A stretch of 64,000 nucleotides of DNA from Rubellicoccus peritrichatus (GCF_033100135.1 NZ_CP136920.1:1612001-1676000), one strand, 5' to 3'. Shown: positions 47,587 to 56,859, numbered from the stretch's first letter. The notes: generated by a model from the letters alone, not told the origin. Numbers and translations: made by a program.

Positions 47587-48003
47587 ATGAATGCAAAAAC
47601 CGGTAAAGAACTCACTTTGGAATGGTTTGAAAGAGTTTGGCACAACGCCGAAGTGACAGCGATATCTGAATTGATGTGCCAGCATTGCAATGTCAAGGGC
47701 CTGGATATGGATTCGAGTGGGCCAGCCGGCTTCATTCCATTGCACAGCGCATTTTGCAGTGCTTTCGAATCCATCCGGATTGAAGTCCTTGAGATGATTG
47801 AGGAGGAGGGCGTCGTCATGGGGCACGCCAGATTTATTGCTGTTCACAAGGCAACAGAACGCAAGGTGGACTTCGTCTTCAGTTTTTCAGCGAGATGGAA
47901 AGACGGAAGGATGTCCGAAGCAAGGAATGTGGTGGATTATGTTGCCATGCTTTCTCAACTGGGCCTGTTCGACCAGCATTCGATGGCCAAGGTTTTTGGC
48001 TAG
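47587..48003 (+). CDS. NTF2/SnoaL-like protein
   Basis: A 138-residue protein with the SnoaL-like cone fold: WFERVWHNAEVTAISELMCQHCNVKG, then PLHSAFCSAFESIRIEVLEMIEEEGVVMGHARFIAVHK and FSARWKDGRMSEARNVVDYVAMLSQLG. Members can be small enzymes (isomerases, cyclases) or binding proteins; nothing identifies a substrate here. The stop codon TAG at 48001-48003 is the first three bases of an inverted-repeat element (48001-48225). Confidence 0.8.
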   Translation: MNAKTGKELTLEWFERVWHNAEVTAISELMCQHCNVKGLDMDSSGPAGFIPLHSAFCSAFESIRIEVLEMIEEEGVVMGHARFIAVHKATERKVDFVFSFSARWKDGRMSEARNVVDYVAMLSQLGLFDQHSMAKVFG

Positions 48004-48225
48004 GGCTAACGGACATTCAAGATTCTATCTATATGGTCGTAAAACCACTTTAGGCAGGGGCCTCCCAACGTTTTTTTTATCACCACAAAGGACACGAAGA
48101 GCACGAAGCCAATAACATTGATTCCAGCTTCGTGCTCTTCGCGTCCTTCGTGGTAAAACCTATCGTATTGATTTTAAGTGAGATAGGCAAAATGGGGTAA
48201 GTAATTTGAATGTCCGTTGGCCCTA
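48001..48225. repeat. TA-flanked miniature element, family B
   Basis: A 225-bp element with 20-bp ends TAGGGCTAACGGACATTCAA and, on the complement, TAGGGCCAACGGACATTCAA (19 of 20 identical). TA stands at both ends. The core at 48082-48154 is a 28-nt inverted repeat, ACCACAAAGGACACGAAGAG with complement ending CTTCGTGGT. The first TAG is the stop of the NTF2-like gene. Confidence 0.85.
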
Positions 48226-48283
48226 GGACAGGTAGTCTTTTATCGCTTGCTTACTTATGTCGTAAAGATTGATCATCCCCGGC

Positions 48284-49045
48284 ATGAGCATGTTTGAGGA
48301 TGTGAAATTCTCCTATGTCAAAGCGCATGAGATCCTCTGGAAACTGGGATACTGGCGTTACTTGCTGATTCCGATAGCGCTCTCTGTTGTGCTGGCATTT
48401 GTTTTGGTCGGCTTCTGTTTCTTGTTTTCTGCTGTTCTGAGCTCACTTGCTCATGAGTATCTTTCAGGGCTTTTTGAGATGCCGGAGTGGTTTCGAATTA
48501 TCATACTCATTCTTATTTTCGGCCTCGGCCTTGGACCGTGCTATGTTTTGTTCCGGGGATTGGTTATGGTTTGTTATGGTCCATTTCTGGACAAACTATC
48601 CATAAAGGCGGAAGCGTTGATAAATGGCAAAGTTAAGGATTTCGAATCAGGCTTCTTTGATTCCATTAAACGACCTTTGCAGATGGCGTTTTATACGATT
48701 TCCGCATCAATTGCCTTTTTCTTTGGTGGTTTGGCATTGGGCTTGATTCCCCTCCTCGGAATGTTCGTTGCAGGTATTACTTTATTGGTTCAAATGTATT
48801 TAAGTGCAGTACCTTATGTAGATCCTTACATGGAGAGGAGTGGCTACAGTGCCAGGGAATCGTTTAGATTGATGCGCAAGCATACTGGTAGTGTTCTTCT
48901 TTTTGGCCTCATAGGATTACTGACCACCGCAATACCAATTGTGGGTTGGTTTATCGGCCCTACATACTCCGTTGTTGCTGGAATCATATTGGGGATTTTA
49001 TTAACAGAAGGCAGGCCGGAAGGAGCCGTTGCGGACCAAAAATAA
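48284..49045 (+). CDS. EI24/CysZ-like membrane protein
   Basis: A 253-residue membrane protein with a long first helix pair (RYLLIPIALSVVLAFVLVGFCFLFSAV) and several more helices, including IIILILIFGLGLGPCYVLF, AFYTISASIAFFFGGLALGLIPLLG and TGSVLLFGLIGLLTTAIPIVGWFIGPTYSVVAGIILG. The soluble segment DPYMERSGYSARESFRLMRKH is the family's conserved cytoplasmic loop. CysZ transports sulfate; the EI24 group is broader and its role is not predictable here. The frame extends to a TTG at 48269, but the ATG at 48284 is the more likely start. Confidence 0.85.
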   Translation: MSMFEDVKFSYVKAHEILWKLGYWRYLLIPIALSVVLAFVLVGFCFLFSAVLSSLAHEYLSGLFEMPEWFRIIILILIFGLGLGPCYVLFRGLVMVCYGPFLDKLSIKAEALINGKVKDFESGFFDSIKRPLQMAFYTISASIAFFFGGLALGLIPLLGMFVAGITLLVQMYLSAVPYVDPYMERSGYSARESFRLMRKHTGSVLLFGLIGLLTTAIPIVGWFIGPTYSVVAGIILGILLTEGRPEGAVADQK

Positions 49046-49077
49046 AGTAGTATTTAGCGCTACATGTTTTTCACGAA

Positions 49078-49485
49078 ATGGTTACCATCGCATCATTTTC
49101 CACTCTAATTGAGGCACAGCTCAAGAAAACCCAACTTGAGAGTGAGGGCATCTCCGCCTTTATACCGGACGAGAATATGATTCAGCTCGATTGGCTCTAC
49201 ACCAACGCTATAGGTGGGGTTCGGTTGCAGGTCTCCCCGGAAGATGTTGAGACGGCTATGGAAATTCTGAATTCTAAGCCAGTTGAAGAATCCGGTGGAC
49301 TACGCTGTCCCAAGTGTCATTCGGAAGATCTCGTTTTTATGAAAATGTCCGGTTGGAGTGTGTTGCTCTACTTTTTGGGTACATTCTTCCCGATTCCATC
49401 AGCAAAGATAACCTGTCAAAGCTGCAAGCATGTGTTTCGATATGATGCAAGTCATGACCAAGAAGAAAACTCTCTCGATCAATGA
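49078..49485 (+). CDS. DUF2007 and zinc-ribbon protein
   Basis: A 135-residue protein. The first half matches DUF2007: TIASFSTLIEAQLKKTQLESEGISAFIPDEN, then GGVRLQVSPEDVETAMEIL. The second half is a zinc ribbon: CPKCHSEDLV (Cys pair) and CQSCKHVF (Cys pair), with a short hydrophobic stretch (WSVLLYFLGTFFPI) between them. The product may be membrane associated. It overlaps the next gene by 4 bp and lies 32 bp after the EI24 gene, so the three may be co-transcribed. Confidence 0.85.
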   Translation: MVTIASFSTLIEAQLKKTQLESEGISAFIPDENMIQLDWLYTNAIGGVRLQVSPEDVETAMEILNSKPVEESGGLRCPKCHSEDLVFMKMSGWSVLLYFLGTFFPIPSAKITCQSCKHVFRYDASHDQEENSLDQ

Positions 49486-50024
49486 AGATTAAAACAATAG
49501 ACGATGCCTATGAATTCGTAATGCGGGAGAAAGTTTGTACCATTTTTGGTAGCAAGGGGTCTCCCCATCCATCTCTTTGGGACAATGTAGATCTGCCAGG
49601 CAAAGAAGCAGTGGAGAAGGGCTGGGGCGAAAAAGTGACCGCGATTTGGACGTGGAAAAATGAACTCCCAGCACGTTTCCCGGATGAGATATTTTATGGA
49701 AAGGTCAAAGGTGGTGATGCGGTCCTGATGGAGATGAATTACCTGCGGGATGTGCATTATCCTTCTGCTTACCAACCGATTTCGGAGTTGGATCACCTTT
49801 CGCAGGAGGTTTTTGAGTTCGTTAGGGTTGACCCTTCATACACCGGGGAATTGAGGAAGCTGGCTATTCAGCAGACTGGCTGCACCAAAAGCCGATTTGA
49901 CACCGCATTGAAAAAGCTGCAGATCAGCCTGAATGTCGTGCGGTCAAATGATCTGAATGAGAAGAATGACCGCTGGTTACCTTTTAAAGAGCTTTATCCG
50001 GAAATTGTGGAGGCGCATTCCTGA
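49482..50024 (+). CDS. AlkZ-related protein
   Basis: A 180-residue protein. FGSKGSPHPSLWDNVDLPG, WGEKVTAIWTWKNELPARFPDEIFYGKVKGG and LMEMNYLRD resemble, from memory, proteins labelled AlkZ-related (a fold used by YcaQ-type DNA glycosylases). The C-terminal ELRKLAIQQTGCTKSRFDTALKKLQISLNVVRS looks like a winged helix. If so, the product would bind DNA, but the glycosylase active-site motif of AlkZ is not visible. Co-translated with the DUF2007 protein (ATGA overlap). Confidence 0.6.
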   Translation: MKIKTIDDAYEFVMREKVCTIFGSKGSPHPSLWDNVDLPGKEAVEKGWGEKVTAIWTWKNELPARFPDEIFYGKVKGGDAVLMEMNYLRDVHYPSAYQPISELDHLSQEVFEFVRVDPSYTGELRKLAIQQTGCTKSRFDTALKKLQISLNVVRSNDLNEKNDRWLPFKELYPEIVEAHS

Positions 50025-50337
50025 TAGTTGAGCCTCATCTATGTTTTACCCGCTCCTGAATGACACAGTAGAGATGGCAATATGGACTCTACCAAAGAAA
50101 TTTTCTGGAGATTATTATTTGGGGGGATCACCTGGCAAATGAAGAAACCCCCAATATTTTGGGGGTTGCGTTGGTCTCCCATGAAACACTTGTTTTTTTG
50201 GGCTGATTTGAGTCCCTGTTTGCCTTGAAGCAGTGTTTGATACCTTTTCCCTTGTCCTGAAGCGCATGCTTTGGTCTTTTAGGCGGCTTTCCGGTAAAAC
50301 CGCTTTCCGGATTTAGATCCAATTTTCTTTTTCAGCC
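50025..50337. other. 313-bp leader/intergenic region before thrS
   Basis: It contains the hairpin AACCCCCAA-TATT-TTGGGGGTT at 50146-50167 and, at about 50284-50303, GCGGCTTTCCGGTAAAACCGC, which can also fold. No T-box anti-terminator or specifier loop is apparent. No gene is seen. Confidence 0.5.
50146..50167. terminator. symmetric hairpin, possible terminator
   Basis: AACCCCCAATATTTTGGGGGTT: 9-bp perfect stem with a 4-nt loop. There is no T-tract on the plus side (GCGTTGG follows) and only a short TTTCTTC on the minus side, so its role is uncertain. It may terminate the AlkZ-related transcript or shape the thrS leader. Confidence 0.4.
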
Positions 50338-52170
50338 ATGAAAGCCCAAATGACTCCGCTTGAGGAAATCCGGCACAGTGCCTCGCACGTGTTGGCTACG
50401 GCAGTGCTGCGTCTGTTTCCAGACGCTCAACTCGATATCGGCCCGCCTACAGACAACGGGTTCTATTACGATATCGACCTTGAACACCAGTTGACCGCTG
50501 AAGACCTTGAAAAGATCGAGGCCGAGATGAAGAAGGTGATCAAGGAGAACCAGCGTTTCGAGCGCAAGGAAGTGAGCCGCGAGGAGGCGACCAAGATCAT
50601 CGAGGAAAGCGGTCAGACACGTTACAAGCCTGGCCGTCTGGCGGATGTGCCCGAGGGCGATACGATTTCGTTTTATCAGAATGGCGAGTTCATCGACCTT
50701 TGCGCGGGAAGCCACGTCAACTACACCAAGAAGATCAAGGCCTTCAAGTTGTTGAGCGTTGCCGGTGCCTATCACCGTGGTGATGAGAACAACAAGCAGC
50801 TCCAGCGGATTTATGGCACGGCTTTTCCAAAAAAGGAAGAACTGGAGCAATACCTTGTAAATCTTGAAGAGGCCAAGAAGCGTGACCACCGTAAGTTGGG
50901 ACGCGAGCTTGAGCTTTTCGAAATCAGTGATGCGGTTGGTCAGGGGCTCATTCTCTGGAAGCCGGCTGGCGCGGTTATTCGCCAGGAGTTGCAGGACTTC
51001 ATCTCAGAAGAGTTGCGCAAGAGCGGATACGATCAGGTCTTTACGCCACACATCGGCAAACTCGGTCTATACAAAACCAGTGGGCACTTTCCCTATTATC
51101 AGGATTCACAATTTCCGCCAATCATTGATCGTGATGCACTTGGCGAACTCGCTCATGAAGGCTGCAGTTGTGCCGAACTCTCCAACAAGATCAAGGACGG
51201 CGATATCGACGGCTACATGCTTAAGCCGATGAACTGCCCGATGCACATTCAGATCTATAAGAGTGAGCGTCACAGTTACCGTGACTTGCCGATTCGGCTG
51301 GCTGAGTTTGGAACGGTTTACCGTTGGGAGCAATCTGGTGAGCTCAACGGTATGACTCGAGTCCGTGGCTTCACCCAGGATGATGCACACCTTTTCTGCA
51401 CACCGGATCAGTTGCGTGAGGAAATCGAAGGGTGCCTCAGCTTGGTCAAGACGGTCTTCAGTAGTCTTGGAATGAGCGATTATCGAGTCCGTGTCGGACT
51501 GCGTGATCCCGATTCATCCAAGTATGTTGGTGATGCCCAAAACTGGGATGCCGCCGAGAGCATTCTTCGCGATGCGGCCAAGGACCTCGGCGTTGATTTT
51601 GTTGAAGAGCCAGGTGAAGCCGCTTTTTATGGCCCGAAGATCGACTTCGTGGCAAAAGATGTGATTGGCCGCGAATGGCAACTCGGCACGGTTCAAGTAG
51701 ATTACAATTTGCCCGAGCGATTCGGCCTTGAATACTACGGCACGGACAATCAGCCGCATCGCCCGGTGATGATTCACCGTGCGCCGTTTGGTTCGATGGA
51801 GCGTTTTGTCGGCGTATTGATCGAACACTTCGGCGGGAACTTCCCAGTCTGGCTTGCTCCTGAGCAGGTCCGCATCATTCCAATCAGTGAAAAGGTCAAC
51901 GACTACGCCGACAGCATTCTCGAAAAGCTCAAGGCGGCGAAGATCCGTGTCACTCTGGACCGACATGATGAAAAACTCGGTGCCAAGATCCGCCGGGCTG
52001 AGACCGAGCGCGTTCCGCTCATGATCGTTTGCGGTGAGAAGGAAGCAGCCGAAGGCAAAGTGTCATTGCGTTCGCGCGTGGGCAAAAGCCTCGAAGGCAG
52101 CTGCACCATCGACGAAGCTGTCGGCAAGATTCTGGACAATATCGCCGCCAAGGCATTGCCGGAAGCGTAG
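50338..52170 (+). CDS. thrS: threonyl-tRNA synthetase, lacking the TGS domain
   Basis: A 610-residue class II synthetase that charges tRNA-Thr. It starts directly in the editing domain (HSASH at 13-17 and CAGSH at 122-126), so the N-terminal TGS domain of the E. coli enzyme is missing. The catalytic domain shows MLKPMNCPMHIQIYKS (Cys300 as zinc ligand), RLAEFGTVYRWEQSGELNGMTRVRGFTQDDAHLFC and DGSMERFVGVLIEHFGGNFPVWLAPEQ-type motif 3 (PFGSMERFVGVLIEHF). An insert of about 34 residues (258-291), with Cys276-Ser-Cys278, precedes the Cys ligand. The anticodon domain closes the protein. Confidence 0.94.
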   Translation: MKAQMTPLEEIRHSASHVLATAVLRLFPDAQLDIGPPTDNGFYYDIDLEHQLTAEDLEKIEAEMKKVIKENQRFERKEVSREEATKIIEESGQTRYKPGRLADVPEGDTISFYQNGEFIDLCAGSHVNYTKKIKAFKLLSVAGAYHRGDENNKQLQRIYGTAFPKKEELEQYLVNLEEAKKRDHRKLGRELELFEISDAVGQGLILWKPAGAVIRQELQDFISEELRKSGYDQVFTPHIGKLGLYKTSGHFPYYQDSQFPPIIDRDALGELAHEGCSCAELSNKIKDGDIDGYMLKPMNCPMHIQIYKSERHSYRDLPIRLAEFGTVYRWEQSGELNGMTRVRGFTQDDAHLFCTPDQLREEIEGCLSLVKTVFSSLGMSDYRVRVGLRDPDSSKYVGDAQNWDAAESILRDAAKDLGVDFVEEPGEAAFYGPKIDFVAKDVIGREWQLGTVQVDYNLPERFGLEYYGTDNQPHRPVMIHRAPFGSMERFVGVLIEHFGGNFPVWLAPEQVRIIPISEKVNDYADSILEKLKAAKIRVTLDRHDEKLGAKIRRAETERVPLMIVCGEKEAAEGKVSLRSRVGKSLEGSCTIDEAVGKILDNIAAKALPEA

Positions 52171-52205
52171 CCTGCGAAGACTCACATTTAAAGTGATATC
52201 TGACG

Positions 52206-52235
52206 AAACACGGACCTAAAAGTCCGTGTTTTTTT
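52206..52235 (+). terminator. rho-independent terminator of thrS
   Basis: AACACGGAC-CTAAAA-GTCCGTGTT followed by a run of seven Ts (52229-52235), 36 bp after the thrS stop codon. The convergent secreted glycosidase-like gene ends at 52260. Confidence 0.88.
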
Positions 52236-52259
52236 GTCGTCGCATATTATTGGGTAAGC

Positions 52260-54425
52260 TTACTGCTTCTCCTTCTTCAAGTGATTCAGGTATGAATGGA
52301 TAACTGTCTCGGGGAATTCGTTTTGCTGGGCGTCTTTTGCAATCTGGATGTCTGCTTTGACGTAATCATGCAACATGCCATCCCAGTCCGTGTAGCTGGT
52401 GCGGGCGAGCAACTGTTCCTCATATTGAGCGGATGCTATATCGGCGTAAGCTTGCCAGTGTTTCAGGGCCGACTCCAGTGCTGTCATTGCTGCCAGCTGA
52501 TCTTCGGGATTTCCATTGACTCGGAATTGATGAACCAGAAGTGCGCCCCGGGTTTTGTCTGCCAGATAGGCTGAAAGTTGAGCAAAGGCTTCGAGGTCGT
52601 TGAGTGTCTGTTTCAGCTCTTTACCAGTTGCATCTTTGCGGAGTGTCTCAACACCAGTCAGAGTCTCTGCTGATAATCGATCAAGCTCGTTGGCAACGTC
52701 CAACGGGCTCATCATGTTCGGGTTTGGGTTTTTGACATAATCGCGTATTCCTTGCATGCCCTGGCCCGGGAGTGGGGCAAACTCGATCAGGTGATTAACG
52801 GAATGAAAACCTTCCTTGCGGGACATCAGGTTTTCGATTGACCACATGTGATCCCAATTCCGCCAATGATAGGTATTGAAGAAAGGAACAATTTTTGATG
52901 CGGTTTGCCAGGTCTTATAGAGTTGTGGTGAGTCTACTTCGGGGAAGCGTTGCTGGAGTTGCGCTTCAAAGAAGTCACGGTCCAGTTTCGGGTTGTAGCC
53001 TAGCCGGCCCCATAGCATGAAATTGTACCAGTGTTTATCGATTTCGAGTTGGCGTGGTGACTCGGGGTCCTTGCTGGTAAACTCGCGTCCCCAGACGTAG
53101 CCATCGGAGCCCATGTAGTAGCCAGCCATGATGGGTTCTGGCGGCAGGTTGCGCATGAACTCACGCACATAATCCGGATCACCCCAGCGGAAGTTGAAGA
53201 TATCGTCGTTCCGCAGGTTCATCCAACTGGACAAGCCATGCTCTTCAATTTTGCCCTGCTGTTCGTTCTTAAAAAAAGGCGGATTGGGAATCGAATAAAG
53301 CCGGGCACGTGCGTACTTAAAACTAACCGTAATTGGGTCAGGGTATTTGGAGATGAAATCCTCCACCATCACATCAATACCACTATACCAGATACGGTGG
53401 ATGAAATGGACTTCGCGGTCGGGGTCTTCCGCTTTCGCGTCAATAACCCCCATGCCATAAGTATTCCACATCCAGTTCTCGACAGCATACTCACCTTCCA
53501 GCTTGTTTTTCATATGTTCGCCGCAGGTGATGCCGATACCCTTCAAGTCAGGGTAGGTCAGGATGAACTGCTTTACGCTTTCACGAAAGTAGGCAATGGT
53601 TGCGTCGCTGGTTTGGGATGGTGTTATTCCGTATTTGCCTGTCGCACCGTGAGTCCAGATGTTCCAGGTGATGAAATAAATATCAATGCCCCGGTCTTTA
53701 GCATAAGCCATGACTCGCTGCCAGAATGCTACCTTCTCCGCAATCGGCATCTCTTTGATGATCTTGTAGTTTTTCGGGTCCTGCAACTGACGATGCATGT
53801 ATTGCGGCAGCATTTGGTCTTCCAGTTCGTATGTCGGCACTGCGACATCATCCAGGGCAACGTCAGGATATTTTTCCAAGTCCAACATCGCGGTGAACGG
53901 ATGGTTGCTCCAAAGCGTCAGTGTGTTGTAACGATTCTCCGCCATTCGGTCGAAGAAGGCATGCCAGAATTCCTCCGACCAAACTTCCGCGATATTCATC
54001 CGTGCCGAAGTGCCGGAATCGTCATAGCTGGGACAGCGCGCATCGAGAGGGATGTTCATCTTCAAGCCTCGCTGAGCAATGAAAGGTTCTTCTTTAACGT
54101 AGAGTGCTTCGATGCTTTGACCGAGTGTCAAACGCTCGGCCAGTTCCAGACCACCGTACATGAGACCCCGTTCATCGCCTCCCGATATCTTTATAACTTT
54201 GCCATCTGACTCAATGGTGTAGCCTTGCTCCGGGAGGTCATCCTTGAGTGTAAAGCTGACAGTAGTAGCGGCTTTCCCTTTGGCGGCCTGCTCTATTTTT
54301 TCTGCCGCAAACTGAACCATGGCTGAATCTTCGTGACCGCGAAACTGAACCTCGGCAGAGAGCCATGAGGAAAAGAGCAGGCAGAGTGTTAAAAAGGGGC
54401 AGATATGTTTTTTCGTTGAGGGCAT
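52260..54425 (-). CDS. large secreted glycoside hydrolase-like protein
   Basis: A 721-residue protein with a signal peptide (FLTLCLLFSSWLSA, cleavage near residue 24). The N-terminal beta domain contains ISGGDERGLMYGGLELAERL, a pattern shared with the non-catalytic domain of GH20 hexosaminidases and GH67 alpha-glucuronidases. The middle is a TIM-barrel-like region with FDRMAENRYNTLTLWSNHPF, YAKDRGIDIYFITWNIWTHG, LKGIGITCGEHMKNK and MAGYYMGSDGYVWGREF. A helical C-terminus (about 560-720) ends the protein. Family is uncertain; Glu and Asp in GITCGEHM are candidates for the active site. Exported to the periplasm or outside to act on a polysaccharide. Confidence 0.82.
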   Translation of the reverse strand: MPSTKKHICPFLTLCLLFSSWLSAEVQFRGHEDSAMVQFAAEKIEQAAKGKAATTVSFTLKDDLPEQGYTIESDGKVIKISGGDERGLMYGGLELAERLTLGQSIEALYVKEEPFIAQRGLKMNIPLDARCPSYDDSGTSARMNIAEVWSEEFWHAFFDRMAENRYNTLTLWSNHPFTAMLDLEKYPDVALDDVAVPTYELEDQMLPQYMHRQLQDPKNYKIIKEMPIAEKVAFWQRVMAYAKDRGIDIYFITWNIWTHGATGKYGITPSQTSDATIAYFRESVKQFILTYPDLKGIGITCGEHMKNKLEGEYAVENWMWNTYGMGVIDAKAEDPDREVHFIHRIWYSGIDVMVEDFISKYPDPITVSFKYARARLYSIPNPPFFKNEQQGKIEEHGLSSWMNLRNDDIFNFRWGDPDYVREFMRNLPPEPIMAGYYMGSDGYVWGREFTSKDPESPRQLEIDKHWYNFMLWGRLGYNPKLDRDFFEAQLQQRFPEVDSPQLYKTWQTASKIVPFFNTYHWRNWDHMWSIENLMSRKEGFHSVNHLIEFAPLPGQGMQGIRDYVKNPNPNMMSPLDVANELDRLSAETLTGVETLRKDATGKELKQTLNDLEAFAQLSAYLADKTRGALLVHQFRVNGNPEDQLAAMTALESALKHWQAYADIASAQYEEQLLARTSYTDWDGMLHDYVKADIQIAKDAQQNEFPETVIHSYLNHLKKEKQ

Positions 54426-54445
54426 ATAAATCAGTTTTTCCTGGT

Positions 54446-54474
54446 GAAGGGAGTGGGGGTATTCCTGCCTCCGT
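54446..54474. repeat. single arm of the GGGGGCATTCC palindrome
   Basis: GAAGGGAGTGGGGGTATTCC followed by TGCCTCCGT is a diverged copy of one arm of the 30719-30845 repeat. The internal hairpin has mismatches. It lies upstream of the glycosidase-like gene. Confidence 0.6.
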
Positions 54475-54751
54475 TGAATGCAAAGTATAATACAGGATGC
54501 AGGAGTGTTCTTCGGGTTGTAGATGTTCTGTTAAAGGTAATGTCCGAAAGAGGCTTTATTTTGTAATTTTCCATTCGGGTGGGTGTCGGGCTGGAGTATA
54601 TCTCTGAACGCTCTATTTCGCATTCAAAGTGAAGCATTCCGGATTCAGGCAGGGTTCATTTGGTGGCGATGAAGGCTCGGAAGTCTTCTCTGCCTTGAGT
54701 TTTTCATGACAGAGATTGCCAAATGGGTCATTGGCACTCCATTCTGACGGA

Positions 54752-56830
54752 ATGCATTCTGACAGCGGCAGCGCCCTTGACGCTTTTTCGCCCATCGATT
54801 TTGAGGCCGAGTTGAACCCGGAGCAACGCGCTGCGGTGTTGGCGCCGGATGGTCCGGCTTTGGTTCTGGCTGGCGCTGGTTCGGGAAAAACTCGGACATT
54901 GACCTATCGTGTGGCCTATTTGCTCCAGCAGGGTGTCTGGCCGAGCCAAATCCTGCTGCTGACTTTTACCAACAAGGCGGCGCGTGAGATGTTGTCGCGG
55001 GTTGAGGAGTTGACCGGCATGCCTTCGTGGAAATTCTGGGGAGGCACTTTTCATGGCATCGGTCAGCGTATTTTGCGAATGCATGGTGAGTCGATCGGGC
55101 TTGAGAAGAATTTCACCATCATGGATCAGAGTGATGCCGAAAGCCTCCTCGGGGATGTGATTCGGGAAATCGATTCAGCTTTCGCCAAAAACAAGGACAA
55201 TCCCAAGCCAAAGGTGGTTGGCGATATGATCAGTTATGCCCGTAACACTTGCCGACCGGTCCATGAAATCGTAGAAGAGCGCTATCCGTGGATAGAAGAA
55301 CTGCCTGTTGTCGTTGATGGTTTCGCCAAAGCTTATGAAGGGCGTAAGCGGGAACGCCAGCTCTGTGATTATGATGATTTGCTGGAACTGTGGGTCAAGT
55401 TGCTCAAGGAGAATGAGGAGGTTCGCACACATTTTCAGGATCGCTTCAAATACATCCTGGTGGATGAGTATCAGGACACCAACCGGGTGCAGGCCACCAT
55501 CATCAATACACTCGGTGAAAAGAATCGCAATGTGATGATCGTTGGGGACAACTGGCAGTGTATCTACACATGGCGCGGGGCTGAGTTTGAGAATATGACG
55601 GAGTTTGCGGAGCAGTATCCTGACCGTCAGATTTATAAAATTGAAACAAACTATCGCTCGACGCCGGGCATTCTCGATTTTGCCAATCACATGATGGTGA
55701 TGCATCCGCCGATTGATGGTTACCCGCTTGAGCTGAAAGCGCATAAGCCCAATACGGTTTTGCCTTATGTGGTGCCAGCCATGGATACACGTCAGCAGGC
55801 GCGTTATGTCATGAGCCGCATCGAGGGACTTTCGCAGGAAGGGCGTAGCTTGAAAGACATCGCTGTGCTTTACCGTGCTCACTATCAGGCGATGGATTTG
55901 CAGCTCGAGCTTTCCCGCTCCGGCCTGCCTTTCACCATCACCAGTGGCGTTCGATTTTTCGAACAGGCGCACGTCCGCGATCTGGTTGCCCAGCTAAGGC
56001 TGGCATCCAATCCTCGTGATATTGCAGCATTCAATCGTCTGGCCATGTTGTTACCGAGAGTGGGGGCGAGGACGGCGGATCGTCTCTTTAAGTTGGCTGA
56101 GAAAATTGCTGCTCGTGATCGCATATCACCGGTTCTTGCGCTGACCCATGATGAGGTCCTGAAGAAAGTCCCAAAGGATGCACTGGATGACTACCGGGAC
56201 ATGGGTTTTACCGTTCAGGATATTGAAACGGCCATGGGTGGACCGGCCGGAAACGCAGTCGAGAAGGAAGACCAAAGTGATCTTTTCACCGAAGTGGTTT
56301 CTGACGAGAAGCGGGCAGCCGAAGCAAAGAGTCCTCAAGAAGTCATGCAGCTTGCGATTGATGGTTGGTATGGGGATTACATGCGGACGGTCTTTGACAA
56401 CTGGCAGAGTCGCAAGGACGACCTTGATTCGCTGGTTGGTTTTGCCGGGCGCTATGACACAATGGAAGAGTTGCTTGCTCAGTTGGTTTTGCTCAATTCC
56501 GAAACCAGTGATCGCTCCATCGATCCCGAGCAGGAAACGATTAAACTGACAACCATTCATCAGGCCAAGGGCCTTGAGTATCCGATTGTCTTTGTCATTG
56601 GTTTAGCCGAAGGGCTGTTGCCTTTGAAGCGTGCGATTGAGAGTGGCGACACTGATGAAGAGCGTCGCTTGTTTTATGTTTCCGTAACACGAGCACAGGA
56701 TGAGCTTTATCTTATGTTTCCAAAGGTGTCGGCCAGCGGCGGTCCACCTCAACTACTTGAGCCAAGTCGTTTTCTGAGAGAAGTACCGGAGCACCTTTAC
56801 GAAATGTTGCGGGTGCGCACGGGCTGGTGA
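54752..56830 (+). CDS. UvrD/PcrA-type ATP-dependent DNA helicase
   Basis: A 692-residue superfamily 1A helicase. Walker A is GAGSGKTRTLTYR (motif I). TFTNKAAREML (Ia), YILVDEYQDTNRVQ (motif II), GDNWQCIYTWRGAEF (III), ETNYRSTPGILDFAN (IV) and TIHQAKGLEYPIVFVIGLAEGLLPL (V) follow in order, then RRLFYVSVTRAQDELYL (VI). The 3'-5' helicase acts in mismatch and excision repair and replication restart. The C-terminus is short compared with E. coli UvrD. The frame opens at a TTG at 54716, but the ATG at 54752 fits better. It is convergent with the VTT protein gene, 29 bp away. Confidence 0.92.
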   Translation: MHSDSGSALDAFSPIDFEAELNPEQRAAVLAPDGPALVLAGAGSGKTRTLTYRVAYLLQQGVWPSQILLLTFTNKAAREMLSRVEELTGMPSWKFWGGTFHGIGQRILRMHGESIGLEKNFTIMDQSDAESLLGDVIREIDSAFAKNKDNPKPKVVGDMISYARNTCRPVHEIVEERYPWIEELPVVVDGFAKAYEGRKRERQLCDYDDLLELWVKLLKENEEVRTHFQDRFKYILVDEYQDTNRVQATIINTLGEKNRNVMIVGDNWQCIYTWRGAEFENMTEFAEQYPDRQIYKIETNYRSTPGILDFANHMMVMHPPIDGYPLELKAHKPNTVLPYVVPAMDTRQQARYVMSRIEGLSQEGRSLKDIAVLYRAHYQAMDLQLELSRSGLPFTITSGVRFFEQAHVRDLVAQLRLASNPRDIAAFNRLAMLLPRVGARTADRLFKLAEKIAARDRISPVLALTHDEVLKKVPKDALDDYRDMGFTVQDIETAMGGPAGNAVEKEDQSDLFTEVVSDEKRAAEAKSPQEVMQLAIDGWYGDYMRTVFDNWQSRKDDLDSLVGFAGRYDTMEELLAQLVLLNSETSDRSIDPEQETIKLTTIHQAKGLEYPIVFVIGLAEGLLPLKRAIESGDTDEERRLFYVSVTRAQDELYLMFPKVSASGGPPQLLEPSRFLREVPEHLYEMLRVRTGW

Positions 56831-56859
56831 ATTTTTGCTTTTGGCCTTCATCATGCGCC

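Noticed and set aside
50025-50337. T-box or other riboswitch before thrS
   Set aside because: Hairpins are present, but no specifier loop or T-box sequence (TGGnACCGCG) is seen.
53238-54209. 323-codon plus-strand open frame
   Set aside because: It lies wholly antisense to the secreted glycosidase-like gene, which has a signal peptide and coherent domains. The antisense product is Phe/His/Val-rich and matches nothing.
55175-55972. 265-codon minus-strand open frame
   Set aside because: Antisense to the UvrD/PcrA helicase motifs II-IV; it is a shadow of codon bias.
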